Below, piece after piece: positions 1 to 7,689 of a stretch of DNA of 13,477 bases (its first letter is position 1; every line of letters begins with the position of its first letter). A program made the translations under genes and the position numbers. The notes under the pieces were generated by a model. That model was not told the origin of the DNA, searched no databases, and worked only from the letters and a program-made list of their open reading frames with translations. Source of the stretch: JAGBWK01 sp964462445 (GTDB lineage Bacteria > Bacteroidota > Bacteroidia > Bacteroidales > Muribaculaceae); the NCBI GenBank assembly GCA_964462445.1, contig CAYWXG010000059.1, forward strand, positions 1 through 13,477. The letters are read 5' to 3'.

Positions 1-62
1 ATCAGCGTCCGAGCTATGCTATTTTGACGCATTCAACTTTTAGCGGACAGTAATAATTATTT

Positions 63-1910
63 TTAAAATTTCTGCATATCAACTAATCTGCTATAATAAC
101 CGTTGAGTGCAAGTAATTCTTCGTGAGTTCCTCGCTCTACGATACGTCCTTCATGTAGCACACAAATTAAATCAGCATTACAGATTGTAGAAAGGCGGTG
201 GGCAATTACAAGTGTAGTGCGATCTTTCATTAAGCGATCAAGGGCTTCTTGTACAACCTTTTCGCTCTCAGAGTCGAGTGCAGATGTCGCTTCGTCGAGA
301 ATTAGCATCGGGGGATTCTTCAATATTGCGCGAGCTATCGACAATCGTTGGCGTTGTCCTCCTGAGAGTTTACATCCTCGGTCGCCGATATTTGTATTAT
401 ATCCATCTTCCGATTCTACTATAAATTCATGGGCATTGGCAATTTTAGCTGCTTCTTCCACTTGTACCATTGTGGCATTCTCTACGCCAAATGTGATGTT
501 GTTATAGAATGTATCGTTAAATAGAATTGCTTCTTGATTTACATTGCCCATAAATGAGCGTAGGTCATGAACCTTCATATCGCGAATATCAACTCCGTCA
601 ACTGTAATTTGTCCGGACTGAACATCATAGAATCTTGGCAATAGGTCGGCAAGTGTTGATTTCCCCGACCCGGATTGACCAACGAGAGCGACTGTTGTTC
701 CGGCAGGAATATCAAGGTCGATGTTGTGAATGACCTCATTAGTGCCGTAGCTGAACGTTACGTTCTTATAGCATACATTACCTTTGAGTTTGTTTATTTT
801 AACCGGATTTTCGGGATCTTTAATAGGATTATCAGCTGATAGTATTTTATCAACACGTTCCATTGATGCCAACCCTTTTTGGATTGAATACATTGCTTTC
901 GACAACTCTTTGGCAGGGTTGATTATGTTATAGAAAATCACCAAATAATAAATAAACGACGATGCGCTCATTGACGATTCTCCTCCCCAAATAGATGTAT
1001 GACCGCCTAAAATCAATGCCCCACCAAACCAAAGAACGATTGCTATTGCTGTAGTCCCTAAGAATTCACTCATAGGGTGGGCGAGAGCTTGCCGACGAGC
1101 TACTTTATTACTTAATGAATATAGTTCTTGGTTTTCTTTGTGGAATCGATTTTTAACCTTCTCTTCGGCATTAAATGCTTTTATGATACGCAACCCTCCG
1201 AGTGTTTCCTCAATGTTCGACATTAATACCCCCCATTGGTTCTGATTTTCGAGTGACTTGCGTTTGAGCTTTTTCCCAACTTTGCCCATTATTGTTCCCG
1301 CTATCGGTAACAATATTAGTACAAAAATTGTCAATTGCCATGATATCATACACATTGTAAAGAGGCACACGATAATCATAATTGGGTTCTTAAAGAACAT
1401 ATCGATTGATGCCATAATCGAACTTTCAATCTCGGCAACGTCTCCACTCATGCGTGCCATTACGTCACCCTTTCGTTCCGATGTGAAGAATGAAATTGGA
1501 AGGCGTACAATCTTATTGTACACATAATTTCGTATATCTCTCACGATACCCGAACGCATCGGTATGATACAATAAGAACTCAAGTAAGTAACACCGGTTT
1601 TAAGCAATGTCATGAACACGAGCATTATAGCAAGAATTGCCAAGGTGTTTGACGGACCGAGACTTGTTATGGCTTCCTGTACATAATAGTAAAAATTATT
1701 GACTACTACATCCTTGAGTGAGCCATCGGCCATTGACATCAATTCATAATGTGCTTCCTTTACTTGAAACAACATTTCAAGAATAGGAATAATAAGAGCA
1801 AATGAGAAAAGCGTTAAGAATGCCGCCAATATATTGAAGAAGATATTGAGAATCAAGTACTTCTTATAAGGAGGCACAAAACGGCGCAAAATTTTGAAAA
1901 ATTCCTTCAT
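63..1910 (-). CDS. MsbA-like ABC exporter (fused membrane and ATPase domains)
   Basis: A 615-residue half-transporter with an N-terminal six-helix type IV exporter domain (about residues 15-340) and a C-terminal ATPase domain (about 375-610). Visible ATPase motifs are the Walker A GQSGSGKST at 411-419, the Q-loop glutamine at 459, the signature LSGGQ at 515-519, the Walker B LILDE at 536-540 and the switch histidine at 571 (AHRLST). All catalytic residues are intact, so it should be an active homodimeric inner-membrane exporter. In Bacteroidetes this family is usually annotated as a lipid A/phospholipid flippase MsbA or a multidrug exporter; the substrate cannot be read from sequence. It starts 32 bp after the korC stop with no terminator between, so it is probably the last gene of the korDABC transcript. 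The role in lipid export is inference; the exporter fold and ATPase are certain. Confidence 0.93.
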   Translation of the reverse strand: MKEFFKILRRFVPPYKKYLILNIFFNILAAFLTLFSFALIIPILEMLFQVKEAHYELMSMADGSLKDVVVNNFYYYVQEAITSLGPSNTLAILAIMLVFMTLLKTGVTYLSSYCIIPMRSGIVRDIRNYVYNKIVRLPISFFTSERKGDVMARMSGDVAEIESSIMASIDMFFKNPIMIIVCLFTMCMISWQLTIFVLILLPIAGTIMGKVGKKLKRKSLENQNQWGVLMSNIEETLGGLRIIKAFNAEEKVKNRFHKENQELYSLSNKVARRQALAHPMSEFLGTTAIAIVLWFGGALILGGHTSIWGGESSMSASSFIYYLVIFYNIINPAKELSKAMYSIQKGLASMERVDKILSADNPIKDPENPVKINKLKGNVCYKNVTFSYGTNEVIHNIDLDIPAGTTVALVGQSGSGKSTLADLLPRFYDVQSGQITVDGVDIRDMKVHDLRSFMGNVNQEAILFNDTFYNNITFGVENATMVQVEEAAKIANAHEFIVESEDGYNTNIGDRGCKLSGGQRQRLSIARAILKNPPMLILDEATSALDSESEKVVQEALDRLMKDRTTLVIAHRLSTICNADLICVLHEGRIVERGTHEELLALNGYYSRLVDMQKF

Positions 1911-1942
1911 TTAAGCGTCAAGTCTATGTAAGTATGGAGGGG

Positions 1943-2476
1943 TTATACGAGGCTCATACCTTTAAGTATCGCAACTTCGTTGGCAGGGATAAGGTGGTGG
2001 TGGCGTTCCGGTAATGCTTTTTTTAGCCCACGTAGTACATCATCGAGTGATACTACTGGTTTCAGTTTCAACAGCGCTCCGAGTAATATCATATTGTAAC
2101 CTTTGGCATTTCCGAGTTCGATTGTTGCGTCCATGGCGTTGACTGCAACAATTTTAATATCTGTGCGTGTGGGTTTGCGATGTATTCCGTAATGATCGTA
2201 AATTAGTGTGCCTCCGGGATTTATATGACTTTCAAACTTATCAAGACTCTGTTGATTAAGAATTACAGCTGTGTCATATGAATCAACTATTGGCGAAGAT
2301 ATAGCTTCATCGCTAAGTATAACTGTAACGTTGGCTGTCCCACCACGTTGTTCCGGACCATACGATGGCATCCATGTCACTTCCAAGTCGTTCATTAACG
2401 CTGCATATGCAAGTATCTTTCCCATTGAAAGCACTCCTTGTCCTCCAAATCCGGCTATGACGATTTCTTCTTTCAT
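1943..2476 (-). CDS. korC: 2-oxoacid:ferredoxin oxidoreductase, gamma subunit (KorC/VorA family)
   Basis: A 177-residue gamma subunit of a four-subunit 2-oxoacid:ferredoxin oxidoreductase. The N-terminal GFGGQGV at residues 9-15 and the segment SYGPEQRGGTANV at 38-50 are family hallmarks; this subunit forms the domain that helps bind coenzyme A in the 2-oxoacid:acceptor reaction. I chose the ATG at 2476: it follows the korB stop by 10 bp, has AAGGAAA a few bases upstream, and gives the standard MKEEIVIAGFGGQGV start. A longer reading starting at 2560 would add 28 unconserved residues that overlap the end of korB in another frame, so it is unlikely. Last of korD-A-B-C. Whether the physiological substrate is 2-oxoglutarate or a branched-chain 2-oxoacid is not decidable here. 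Confidence 0.92.
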   Translation of the reverse strand: MKEEIVIAGFGGQGVLSMGKILAYAALMNDLEVTWMPSYGPEQRGGTANVTVILSDEAISSPIVDSYDTAVILNQQSLDKFESHINPGGTLIYDHYGIHRKPTRTDIKIVAVNAMDATIELGNAKGYNMILLGALLKLKPVVSLDDVLRGLKKALPERHHHLIPANEVAILKGMSLV

Positions 2477-2486
2477 CTTAATTTCC

Positions 2487-3260
2487 TTATTTTTCAACAT
2501 CGGCATTTTTGAGATCACCAAGTGGGTATTTCTCAAACATATTTTCTTCCATCCAAGCATTAGAGGCTCGTGGAGATAATTTCCACCCCGAAGAGCATGT
2601 GCCTACGATTTCTACGACAGATGTTCCTTTCCCGGCAAGAGCATTTTGAAATGCTTTCTTTATTGCATTTTTTGCTTTGCGAGTGGCGGCTGCTGTATGT
2701 ACTGCTTGGCGTGTGACATAACACGTACCATCAAGTTGTGCAAGCAAAGTAGATATTGCCAATGGATATCCATTAAGATCTACTCGGCGACCATAGGGGG
2801 TCGTTGCAGTTTTCTGCCCTTCAAGCGTTGTTGGCGCCATTTGCCCTCCGGTCATTCCATATATGCCATTATTTATAAATATGATAGCAATATTTTCACC
2901 TCTGTTGGCTGCGTGGATTGTCTCTGCTGTACCAATTGCAGAAATATCGCCATCTCCTTGGTAGGTAAATACAAGTTTCTCCGGATTCAATCGTTTGACT
3001 GCAGTGGCAAGCGCAGGTGCTCGCCCATGGGCCGCTTCAACCCAATCTACATCTATGTAATTGTAGGCAAACACTGCACAACCTACAGGAGCGACTCCGA
3101 TAGTGTTTTCTTGTTGCCCCATCTCGTCGATGATTTCTGCTATTATTTTATGTACTACACCATGGCTACAGCCGGGGCAGTAGTGCATTGTGTTTTCGCT
3201 TAGCAGTGCTGGACGACTATATACTTTATTAGCGGGATTTATAATCTGATTTAATTCCAT
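2487..3260 (-). CDS. korB: 2-oxoacid:ferredoxin oxidoreductase, beta (TPP-binding) subunit
   Basis: A 257-residue thiamine-pyrophosphate-binding beta subunit. CPGCSHG at residues 28-34 and GCAVF at 60-64 are characteristic of the KorB/VorC family, and the TPP/Mg motif runs from GDGD at 102-105 to NN at 130-131, followed by GIYGMTGGQ. With the alpha subunit it decarboxylates a 2-oxoacid oxidatively, transferring the acyl group to coenzyme A and electrons through Fe-S clusters to ferredoxin. The usual beta-subunit length in four-subunit enzymes is about 250-280 residues, so it is complete. It begins 19 bp after the korA stop and is followed after 10 bp by the gamma subunit. Cytoplasmic. The assignment as 2-oxoglutarate rather than 2-oxoisovalerate oxidoreductase is inference. 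Confidence 0.93.
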   Translation of the reverse strand: MELNQIINPANKVYSRPALLSENTMHYCPGCSHGVVHKIIAEIIDEMGQQENTIGVAPVGCAVFAYNYIDVDWVEAAHGRAPALATAVKRLNPEKLVFTYQGDGDISAIGTAETIHAANRGENIAIIFINNGIYGMTGGQMAPTTLEGQKTATTPYGRRVDLNGYPLAISTLLAQLDGTCYVTRQAVHTAAATRKAKNAIKKAFQNALAGKGTSVVEIVGTCSSGWKLSPRASNAWMEENMFEKYPLGDLKNADVEK

Positions 3261-3279
3261 GACCTATCGGTTTAACTTT

Positions 3280-4368
3280 TTAAAATTTTACACCGAATTT
3301 ATTGGTAAATGCTGAGAGTATTTCTGCAGGATTGGGTACGATACCTCCCATTCTGCCAAAATGTTCTACGGGTACATTGTCATGCACGGCAAGACGTACA
3401 TCTTCTATCATTTGTCCGGCGTTCAACTCTGCAGCGAGTATCCCTTTTACGCCCTTTGCAATATCATTAATTGCCTCATAGGGGAAAGGCCACAAGGTTA
3501 TAGGACGTAGCAATCCGATTTTTACTCCTACCTTACGTGCCTCTTCTACCGCTTTTAAGCATATGCGAGCCATTGAGCCAAATGCTACTATCAAATAGTC
3601 GGCATCTTCTGTTTGATATTCTTGATATCTCACTTCATTTGCTTCGATTTCTTTGTACGTACGTTGGAAGCGTTCATTGTTTTTTTCCATAATTGCGGAG
3701 TCAAGTTCCAATGATGTAACAACGTTACGTTTGCGGTCGGGTGTTTTCCCGGTAAGTGCCCATGGACATTGTTTGCGTATTTCTTCTGCTGTGCGTCGTG
3801 GACGTTGTTCCGGCAATACTACCTTTTCCATCATCTGACCGATAACTCCATCTGCAAGTATCATCGCGGGATTTCGATATTTAAATGCCAAGTCAAACCC
3901 TAGGCCAACGAAATCGGCCATTTCTTGTACAGATGATGGCGCAAGTACAATTAAGCGATAGTCGCCATGGCCGCCACCTTTGGTAGTTTGAAAATAATCA
4001 CTTTGTGAAGGGTGAATTGTTCCTAAACCGGGACCTCCTCGCATGACATTGACAATCAATGCAGGCAATTCAGAGGCCGCTAAATATGAAATGCCTTCTT
4101 GCATTAGAGATACTCCGGGGCTCGATGATGATGTCATTACTGCTTTCCCTGTTGCGGCTCCGCCATATACCATGTTAATAGATGCAGTCTCGCTTTCTGC
4201 TTGCAGTACTACCATCCCCGTGGTTTCCCAAGGCATAAGTGCCTCTAATGTTTCGAGTATTTCTGATTGAGGTGTGATGGGGTAACCGAAATATCCGTCG
4301 ACTCCGTAGCGTATAGCAGCATGAGCTATCGCTTCGTTTCCCTTCATCAACCGTATATCTTCATTCAT
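3280..4368 (-). CDS. korA: 2-oxoacid:ferredoxin oxidoreductase, alpha subunit (KorA/VorB family)
   Basis: A 362-residue alpha subunit holding the pyrimidine-binding and transketolase-C-like domains. Conserved blocks are YPITPQSEI at residues 29-37, QAESE ending at 60, TSSSSPGVSLM at 79-89 and GGPGLGT with HPSQSDYFQ at about 111-127. This is the single-protein alpha form of four-subunit enzymes, not the about 600-residue gamma-alpha fusion. I start it at the ATG at 4368, 19 bp after the korD stop; the open frame extends to a TTG at 4398 that would overlap korD and add ten unconserved residues. Bacteroidales proteins of this type are variously annotated as KorA or as 3-methyl-2-oxobutanoate dehydrogenase subunit VorB, so the substrate could be 2-oxoglutarate or branched-chain 2-oxoacids from Val/Leu/Ile degradation. 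The class is certain, the substrate is not. Confidence 0.93.
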   Translation of the reverse strand: MNEDIRLMKGNEAIAHAAIRYGVDGYFGYPITPQSEILETLEALMPWETTGMVVLQAESETASINMVYGGAATGKAVMTSSSSPGVSLMQEGISYLAASELPALIVNVMRGGPGLGTIHPSQSDYFQTTKGGGHGDYRLIVLAPSSVQEMADFVGLGFDLAFKYRNPAMILADGVIGQMMEKVVLPEQRPRRTAEEIRKQCPWALTGKTPDRKRNVVTSLELDSAIMEKNNERFQRTYKEIEANEVRYQEYQTEDADYLIVAFGSMARICLKAVEEARKVGVKIGLLRPITLWPFPYEAINDIAKGVKGILAAELNAGQMIEDVRLAVHDNVPVEHFGRMGGIVPNPAEILSAFTNKFGVKF

Positions 4369-4387
4369 AATTTCTGTTGCTTTATTG

Positions 4388-4618
4388 TTATTTCTCAACT
4401 ACCCGATAGACTTCAATACAAGCATCGGGGCAAACTATTGCGCATGATGAACACCCTATGCATGCTTCCGGTTGAGCCATATAGGCATAATGATAACCAC
4501 GATCGTTAACCTCCTTATCCTTTAAAAGTAGTACTTTTGTAGGACAAGCAGCAACACATAGGTCGCAACCTTTGCATCGCTCTTCATCGATTACTACGGC
4601 TCCGTGAACTTTAGCCAT
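4388..4618 (-). CDS. korD: 2-oxoacid:ferredoxin oxidoreductase, delta subunit (2x[4Fe-4S] ferredoxin)
   Basis: A 76-residue ferredoxin-like delta subunit with two complete four-cysteine cluster motifs: C15, C18, C21 and C25 followed by Pro, and C53, C56, C59 and C63 followed by Pro. Each should bind one 4Fe-4S cluster, passing electrons from the TPP site of the alpha/beta subunits to free ferredoxin. An extra cysteine at 67 lies just after the second motif. It is the first gene of the korD-A-B-C cluster, and a good Bacteroides-type -7 element sits 45-52 bp upstream of its ATG, so transcription of the cluster probably starts here. Length and position are typical for delta subunits of four-subunit enzymes. 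Confidence 0.93.
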   Translation of the reverse strand: MAKVHGAVVIDEERCKGCDLCVAACPTKVLLLKDKEVNDRGYHYAYMAQPEACIGCSSCAIVCPDACIEVYRVVEK

Positions 4619-4662
4619 GTTATTTATTGTATAAAAGTGTCGTTATTGTTTTTAATCTTACG

Positions 4663-4670
4663 CAAATGTA
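4663..4670 (-). promoter_or_regulatory. Bacteroides-type -7 element for korDABC
   Basis: Reading the minus strand, TACATTTG matches the Bacteroides sigma-ABfr -7 consensus TAnnTTTG exactly and lies 45-52 bp before the korD ATG. At the expected 19-21 bp upstream there is only a poor match to the TTTG -33 box, with an A/T-rich spacer. The promoter is therefore likely but rests on one element. Confidence 0.5.
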
Positions 4671-4834
4671 ATAAAAAAAACTGAATTAATACATCTTTAA
4701 CATTCCCTTAACCTTTTGCACATAAATATTCTATATGAGCAATGTTGTTATATCGTTTATTTGTAGTATTTAGTATGGTCATTTTCAAAGGGAAAAGGTA
4801 ATGGGCGTTTTGAAATAAAATCTATATATAACAA

Positions 4835-4873
4835 AACCGACAAGTAATATTATTAAGATATTATTTGTCGGTT
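4835..4873 (-). terminator. Rho-independent terminator of the por operon
   Basis: A 16-bp stem made of 4835-4850 and 4858-4873 with a 7-nt loop: nine perfect outer pairs (AACCGACAA with TTGTCGGTT) and seven inner A/T-rich pairs including one G-T wobble. On the minus strand it begins 51 bp after the porN stop and is followed by a U-rich run (TTTTGTTATAT). It ends the secretion operon. On the plus strand the downstream tract is weaker. Confidence 0.85.
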
Positions 4874-4924
4874 ATAATTAATAGGGTAGAAGTAATCATT
4901 TTTACCCATGATTATTCTATATGC

Positions 4925-6025
4925 TTATTTGCGTCGACGTACTGAGCGAACAGCCGAATTGCTGTTGTTATTGCTTTTCTTAATTGATTTGGGTTCTTTC
5001 TTTTTCGAGTTTTTATTTGAGCGAGAAGAACGTGCCGATTTTTCTTTCGTATCTCGGTCGGGAATCACGATTGAATCCCCGGCTGCCGCTGCTTCGCGTG
5101 CTTCACGTGCGGCTATTACTTCCTCGCGTGATGGCACCCAAAGTTTATCATCAAATGTCTCAAGTCGATTCTGTATGCTATCCTGTGCTTTTTTCATGTC
5201 GTCAGGATCCGGATACATCTGCATCATTGACTGATTGCGTAGATTGCGAGTTTTGTAGATATTACCCTCATACATATTCATTGCGAAGAAATCGTCGAGC
5301 GTATATTTGGGTAAATTATTGTCGTCATCTATAAATATGTATTGTTGTGATAGGTAGGGGCGTAATGCTTCAAGTTTCACCCAAAACATTGGATATTTAA
5401 TTGCTTCTCCTCCAAAATCTCCGCTTCGATGAAGCACCGGACAGATTGCTTCAACTCGTGTTCGCATATTATTGGAACGTGAGTCAAATTCCCAACGCTC
5501 AAGAATGTAATATGATAATACCTCATTCGTAGGTACATCAACTTCCTCGATTACGTATTTTGGATTTTTTTCGGTGGAGCCTTTCGCCGGAGTGTAGTAG
5601 ATGTGAAAGCGGTCGAGCATATCTCCTACTTTAAGTTTGTATTGGTCAGTGAATATTTCTCGTCCGTCAAGATATTCATATGCTGATATACGATTTTCGG
5701 CAAGTTGTTCCATTGTAATGCGGAACAAATTCTTATTGCCATCAATAATATCCTCAGGATAGTAGAGTGAGGCGTTTTTAGACTTGTTAAGGTCGAGCTC
5801 GCGATAGATTACGCGCATCCATTGCATGTCGGCATCGCTTTGGGGCGTTTCCTCGTAAAATTTTTGCATTCGCTCTGTAACTCCCGGTTGCGTCTGCTCT
5901 TTGCGATTTCGGTCACTTCCGCCTCGACGCACTACACTGCTTGATGATGAGTCTTGAGCTATAGCCGCAGTCCCTATTGTTAGTAATGTAGCGGCAATCG
6001 CAATATGTCTTTTAATTACGCTCAT
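4925..6025 (-). CDS. porN: Type IX secretion / gliding protein PorN (GldN family)
   Basis: A 366-residue periplasmic component that, by homology to Porphyromonas gingivalis PorN, forms the ring under the outer membrane together with lipoprotein PorK. The N-terminus is a classical signal peptide (residues 1-23, likely cut after AIA before Q24). Family-typical blocks are REL-LNK near 75-81, YPEDIIDGNKNLF at 90-101, EYLDGREIFT at 117-126, YYILERWEFD at 172-181 and the FWVKLEALRPYL region near 214-225. The last about 43 residues (324-366) are a low-complexity tail rich in Lys, Arg, Ser and Asn, ending in VRRRK. It starts 32 bp after porM and is the last operon gene, followed by a strong terminator. 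Family assignment is firm; the tail's function is unknown. Confidence 0.94.
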   Translation of the reverse strand: MSVIKRHIAIAATLLTIGTAAIAQDSSSSSVVRRGGSDRNRKEQTQPGVTERMQKFYEETPQSDADMQWMRVIYRELDLNKSKNASLYYPEDIIDGNKNLFRITMEQLAENRISAYEYLDGREIFTDQYKLKVGDMLDRFHIYYTPAKGSTEKNPKYVIEEVDVPTNEVLSYYILERWEFDSRSNNMRTRVEAICPVLHRSGDFGGEAIKYPMFWVKLEALRPYLSQQYIFIDDDNNLPKYTLDDFFAMNMYEGNIYKTRNLRNQSMMQMYPDPDDMKKAQDSIQNRLETFDDKLWVPSREEVIAAREAREAAAAGDSIVIPDRDTKEKSARSSRSNKNSKKKEPKSIKKSNNNSNSAVRSVRRRK

Positions 6026-6057
6026 TGTTAATTTTTATATTTTTGTTTTCAAGAATA

Positions 6058-7626
6058 TTAGTTGATTATCACTTCAAGAGGTGCAAGCTCTCGCGTTATT
6101 CCATCAGGACCGATTGCTTTAACGCGCGTTACGTAGATACGATTGCCTCGTTTCAATCTTTGTAATTGCGCTTTTTGGCGTGACGAAAATTTGTTGCCGT
6201 CCGACACCTCGGGAATAGCATTCCCCATCGAGTCAAATGTGACAGTTTCAAAACTAAGCACATTGAATGTGATATTGAGCAAATCATCATCGATAGCGGC
6301 TTCAAGTGTTCCTACCTGCATAAGTTGGGCCTTTGATATCCCTCGTCCTCCACCTCGATATTTTAGAGAATTTCCTTCTGCATCTTTGTAAGTTACAAAT
6401 GGGGTAGGGTCTGGTAGCTTGCGTACGCGAAACTCTGTTCGCGACACTTCTGAACGCTTTCCATTCATTTCTGCAACCACGGTAATTATTGCCGGCTCAC
6501 CAACTTTACTCGCTTTTGCAACCCATGCGTCACCTCGACGTGTTAGTGTTCCATTACTCATTGTGGCACTAACTCCGCTATTAGCAACCCCCGGCACAGA
6601 TATGCTTATTGGATTGTCAATACCTGCGTACAACACATTCATCATTGTTGCCGATATAGTAGCTGTTGGTTCTATGACAGTATAGGATGATGCAAAGTCG
6701 TGGCGTGTGATTGTGCCATCTCCATGAGGTACTTCCAAATAGCCCCTATATTCATAATTTCCTGCCGACGTTGCTGGTGCTTCATAAATCCCATGTTCTG
6801 AACTTAATGGCTTGCCATTGATGTAAATAAGGGGGCGTTGTGTAGTGTCAACTGCTGCAAGTACGATATTTGCGTGGTATTTGCTCCCGCGTATCACAAA
6901 TCTTGAATCCGGAATTACGAATGCATTAAGTTCGTTAACACGAACATCTCCTGCATCTACGTTGGCTAAAAGAGATTGTAGTGCTTCTCCTTCGCAATAT
7001 TTGATGTCGTTTTGGAGCTTGGTAAGCAACGTAATAGCTGCAACAACGGGTTGATTTTCAAATTTATGCTCTTCCCATTTCATTTCTCCAATCTCACCCT
7101 TACGTTGTACGGACTCTGTTGATAAAGCTTTCAAAATACTCGCACTTTTTACAGAATCGGTGACAAATTCCGTGATAAAATTGCGATATTCTTCAATAGA
7201 CTGTCGGAGTGCCGCTCCACGTTTTGTAGATGGTTGAAGCATGATTGCTGCAGCCGCATCAAGGTCTTCGCGATTTTCTATGTTGTTGATATCTCCTTGC
7301 GGACCATCTACCTTCTTTACGATTTGAACTTTTAGCGAATCTACAAGATTGTATATTTCAGTGGTTTTCTGTCGCACTTCAAGCCCCTTTTTAAACCAAG
7401 ATAATCCTTTCTCCGGGTTCTGGAGGCTGAATGCTTCGAGTGCACCGATTATCGATGCATTTCGCTGCTCTATATTGTCATTGGTACGGACTAAACCATC
7501 TTTTACTTGCGTGAAACCATCGAGCACATCACTCGATACATTAAGCGCAAGCATTGCCATTAAGACGATATACATCAGGTTTATCATCTTTTGACGTGGC
7601 GATAGTCTGCTATTCGATGCTCCCAT
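6058..7626 (-). CDS. porM: Type IX secretion motor protein PorM (GldM family)
   Basis: A 522-residue inner-membrane protein, close in length to known PorM/GldM (about 515). The hallmark N-terminus LSPRQKMINLMYIVLMAMLALNV gives one membrane helix (about residues 14-30), and the rest is periplasmic: a helical D1 (about 35-220) then three beta-rich domains (about 225-315, 320-402, 405-522), with FRVRKLPDPTP at 399-409 marking the junction before the last. Arg11 aligns with the GldM arginine (R9 in Flavobacterium johnsoniae) reported to interact with the key GldL glutamate. With PorL it forms the proton-motive-force-driven rotary motor that powers secretion; its periplasmic shaft reaches the PorK/PorN ring. 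It lies 63 bp after porL. Confidence 0.95.
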   Translation of the reverse strand: MGASNSRLSPRQKMINLMYIVLMAMLALNVSSDVLDGFTQVKDGLVRTNDNIEQRNASIIGALEAFSLQNPEKGLSWFKKGLEVRQKTTEIYNLVDSLKVQIVKKVDGPQGDINNIENREDLDAAAAIMLQPSTKRGAALRQSIEEYRNFITEFVTDSVKSASILKALSTESVQRKGEIGEMKWEEHKFENQPVVAAITLLTKLQNDIKYCEGEALQSLLANVDAGDVRVNELNAFVIPDSRFVIRGSKYHANIVLAAVDTTQRPLIYINGKPLSSEHGIYEAPATSAGNYEYRGYLEVPHGDGTITRHDFASSYTVIEPTATISATMMNVLYAGIDNPISISVPGVANSGVSATMSNGTLTRRGDAWVAKASKVGEPAIITVVAEMNGKRSEVSRTEFRVRKLPDPTPFVTYKDAEGNSLKYRGGGRGISKAQLMQVGTLEAAIDDDLLNITFNVLSFETVTFDSMGNAIPEVSDGNKFSSRQKAQLQRLKRGNRIYVTRVKAIGPDGITRELAPLEVIIN

Positions 7627-7689
7627 TATTGTGTTTTAGATATTGTTTAAATCTTAATTTTTAGGATGTTTAAGAGCTGTATCCGATTG

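Larger units (their letters stand above)
4619..4924. other. Intergenic region between porN and korD
   Basis: A 306-bp AT-rich stretch without a convincing gene. Its porN-proximal side holds the long hairpin terminator at 4835-4873 and its korD-proximal side holds a TACATTTG promoter element at 4663-4670. Between about 4700 and 4830 I see no RNA gene, repeat or start codon with coding character. It separates the secretion operon from the oxidoreductase operon. Confidence 0.7.

Noticed and set aside
2477..2560. Longer korC start adding 28 residues and overlapping korB
   Set aside because: The extension lies within korB in another frame and is unconserved in character; the ATG at 2476 has a purine-rich upstream site and gives the standard family N-terminus.
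2646..3203. A 185-residue plus-strand open frame opposite korB
   Set aside because: It is Cys/Tyr/Ile-rich with no recognisable domain, and is the antisense shadow of a well-conserved gene.
4369..4398. Longer korA reading from a TTG at 4398
   Set aside because: It would overlap korD and add ten residues unlike the family; the ATG at 4368 gives the expected start before LMKGNEA.
4680..4834. Possible small RNA or small gene between korD and porN
   Set aside because: No paired structure, promoter plus terminator pair or coding-like frame was seen there apart from the assigned porN terminator and korD promoter.
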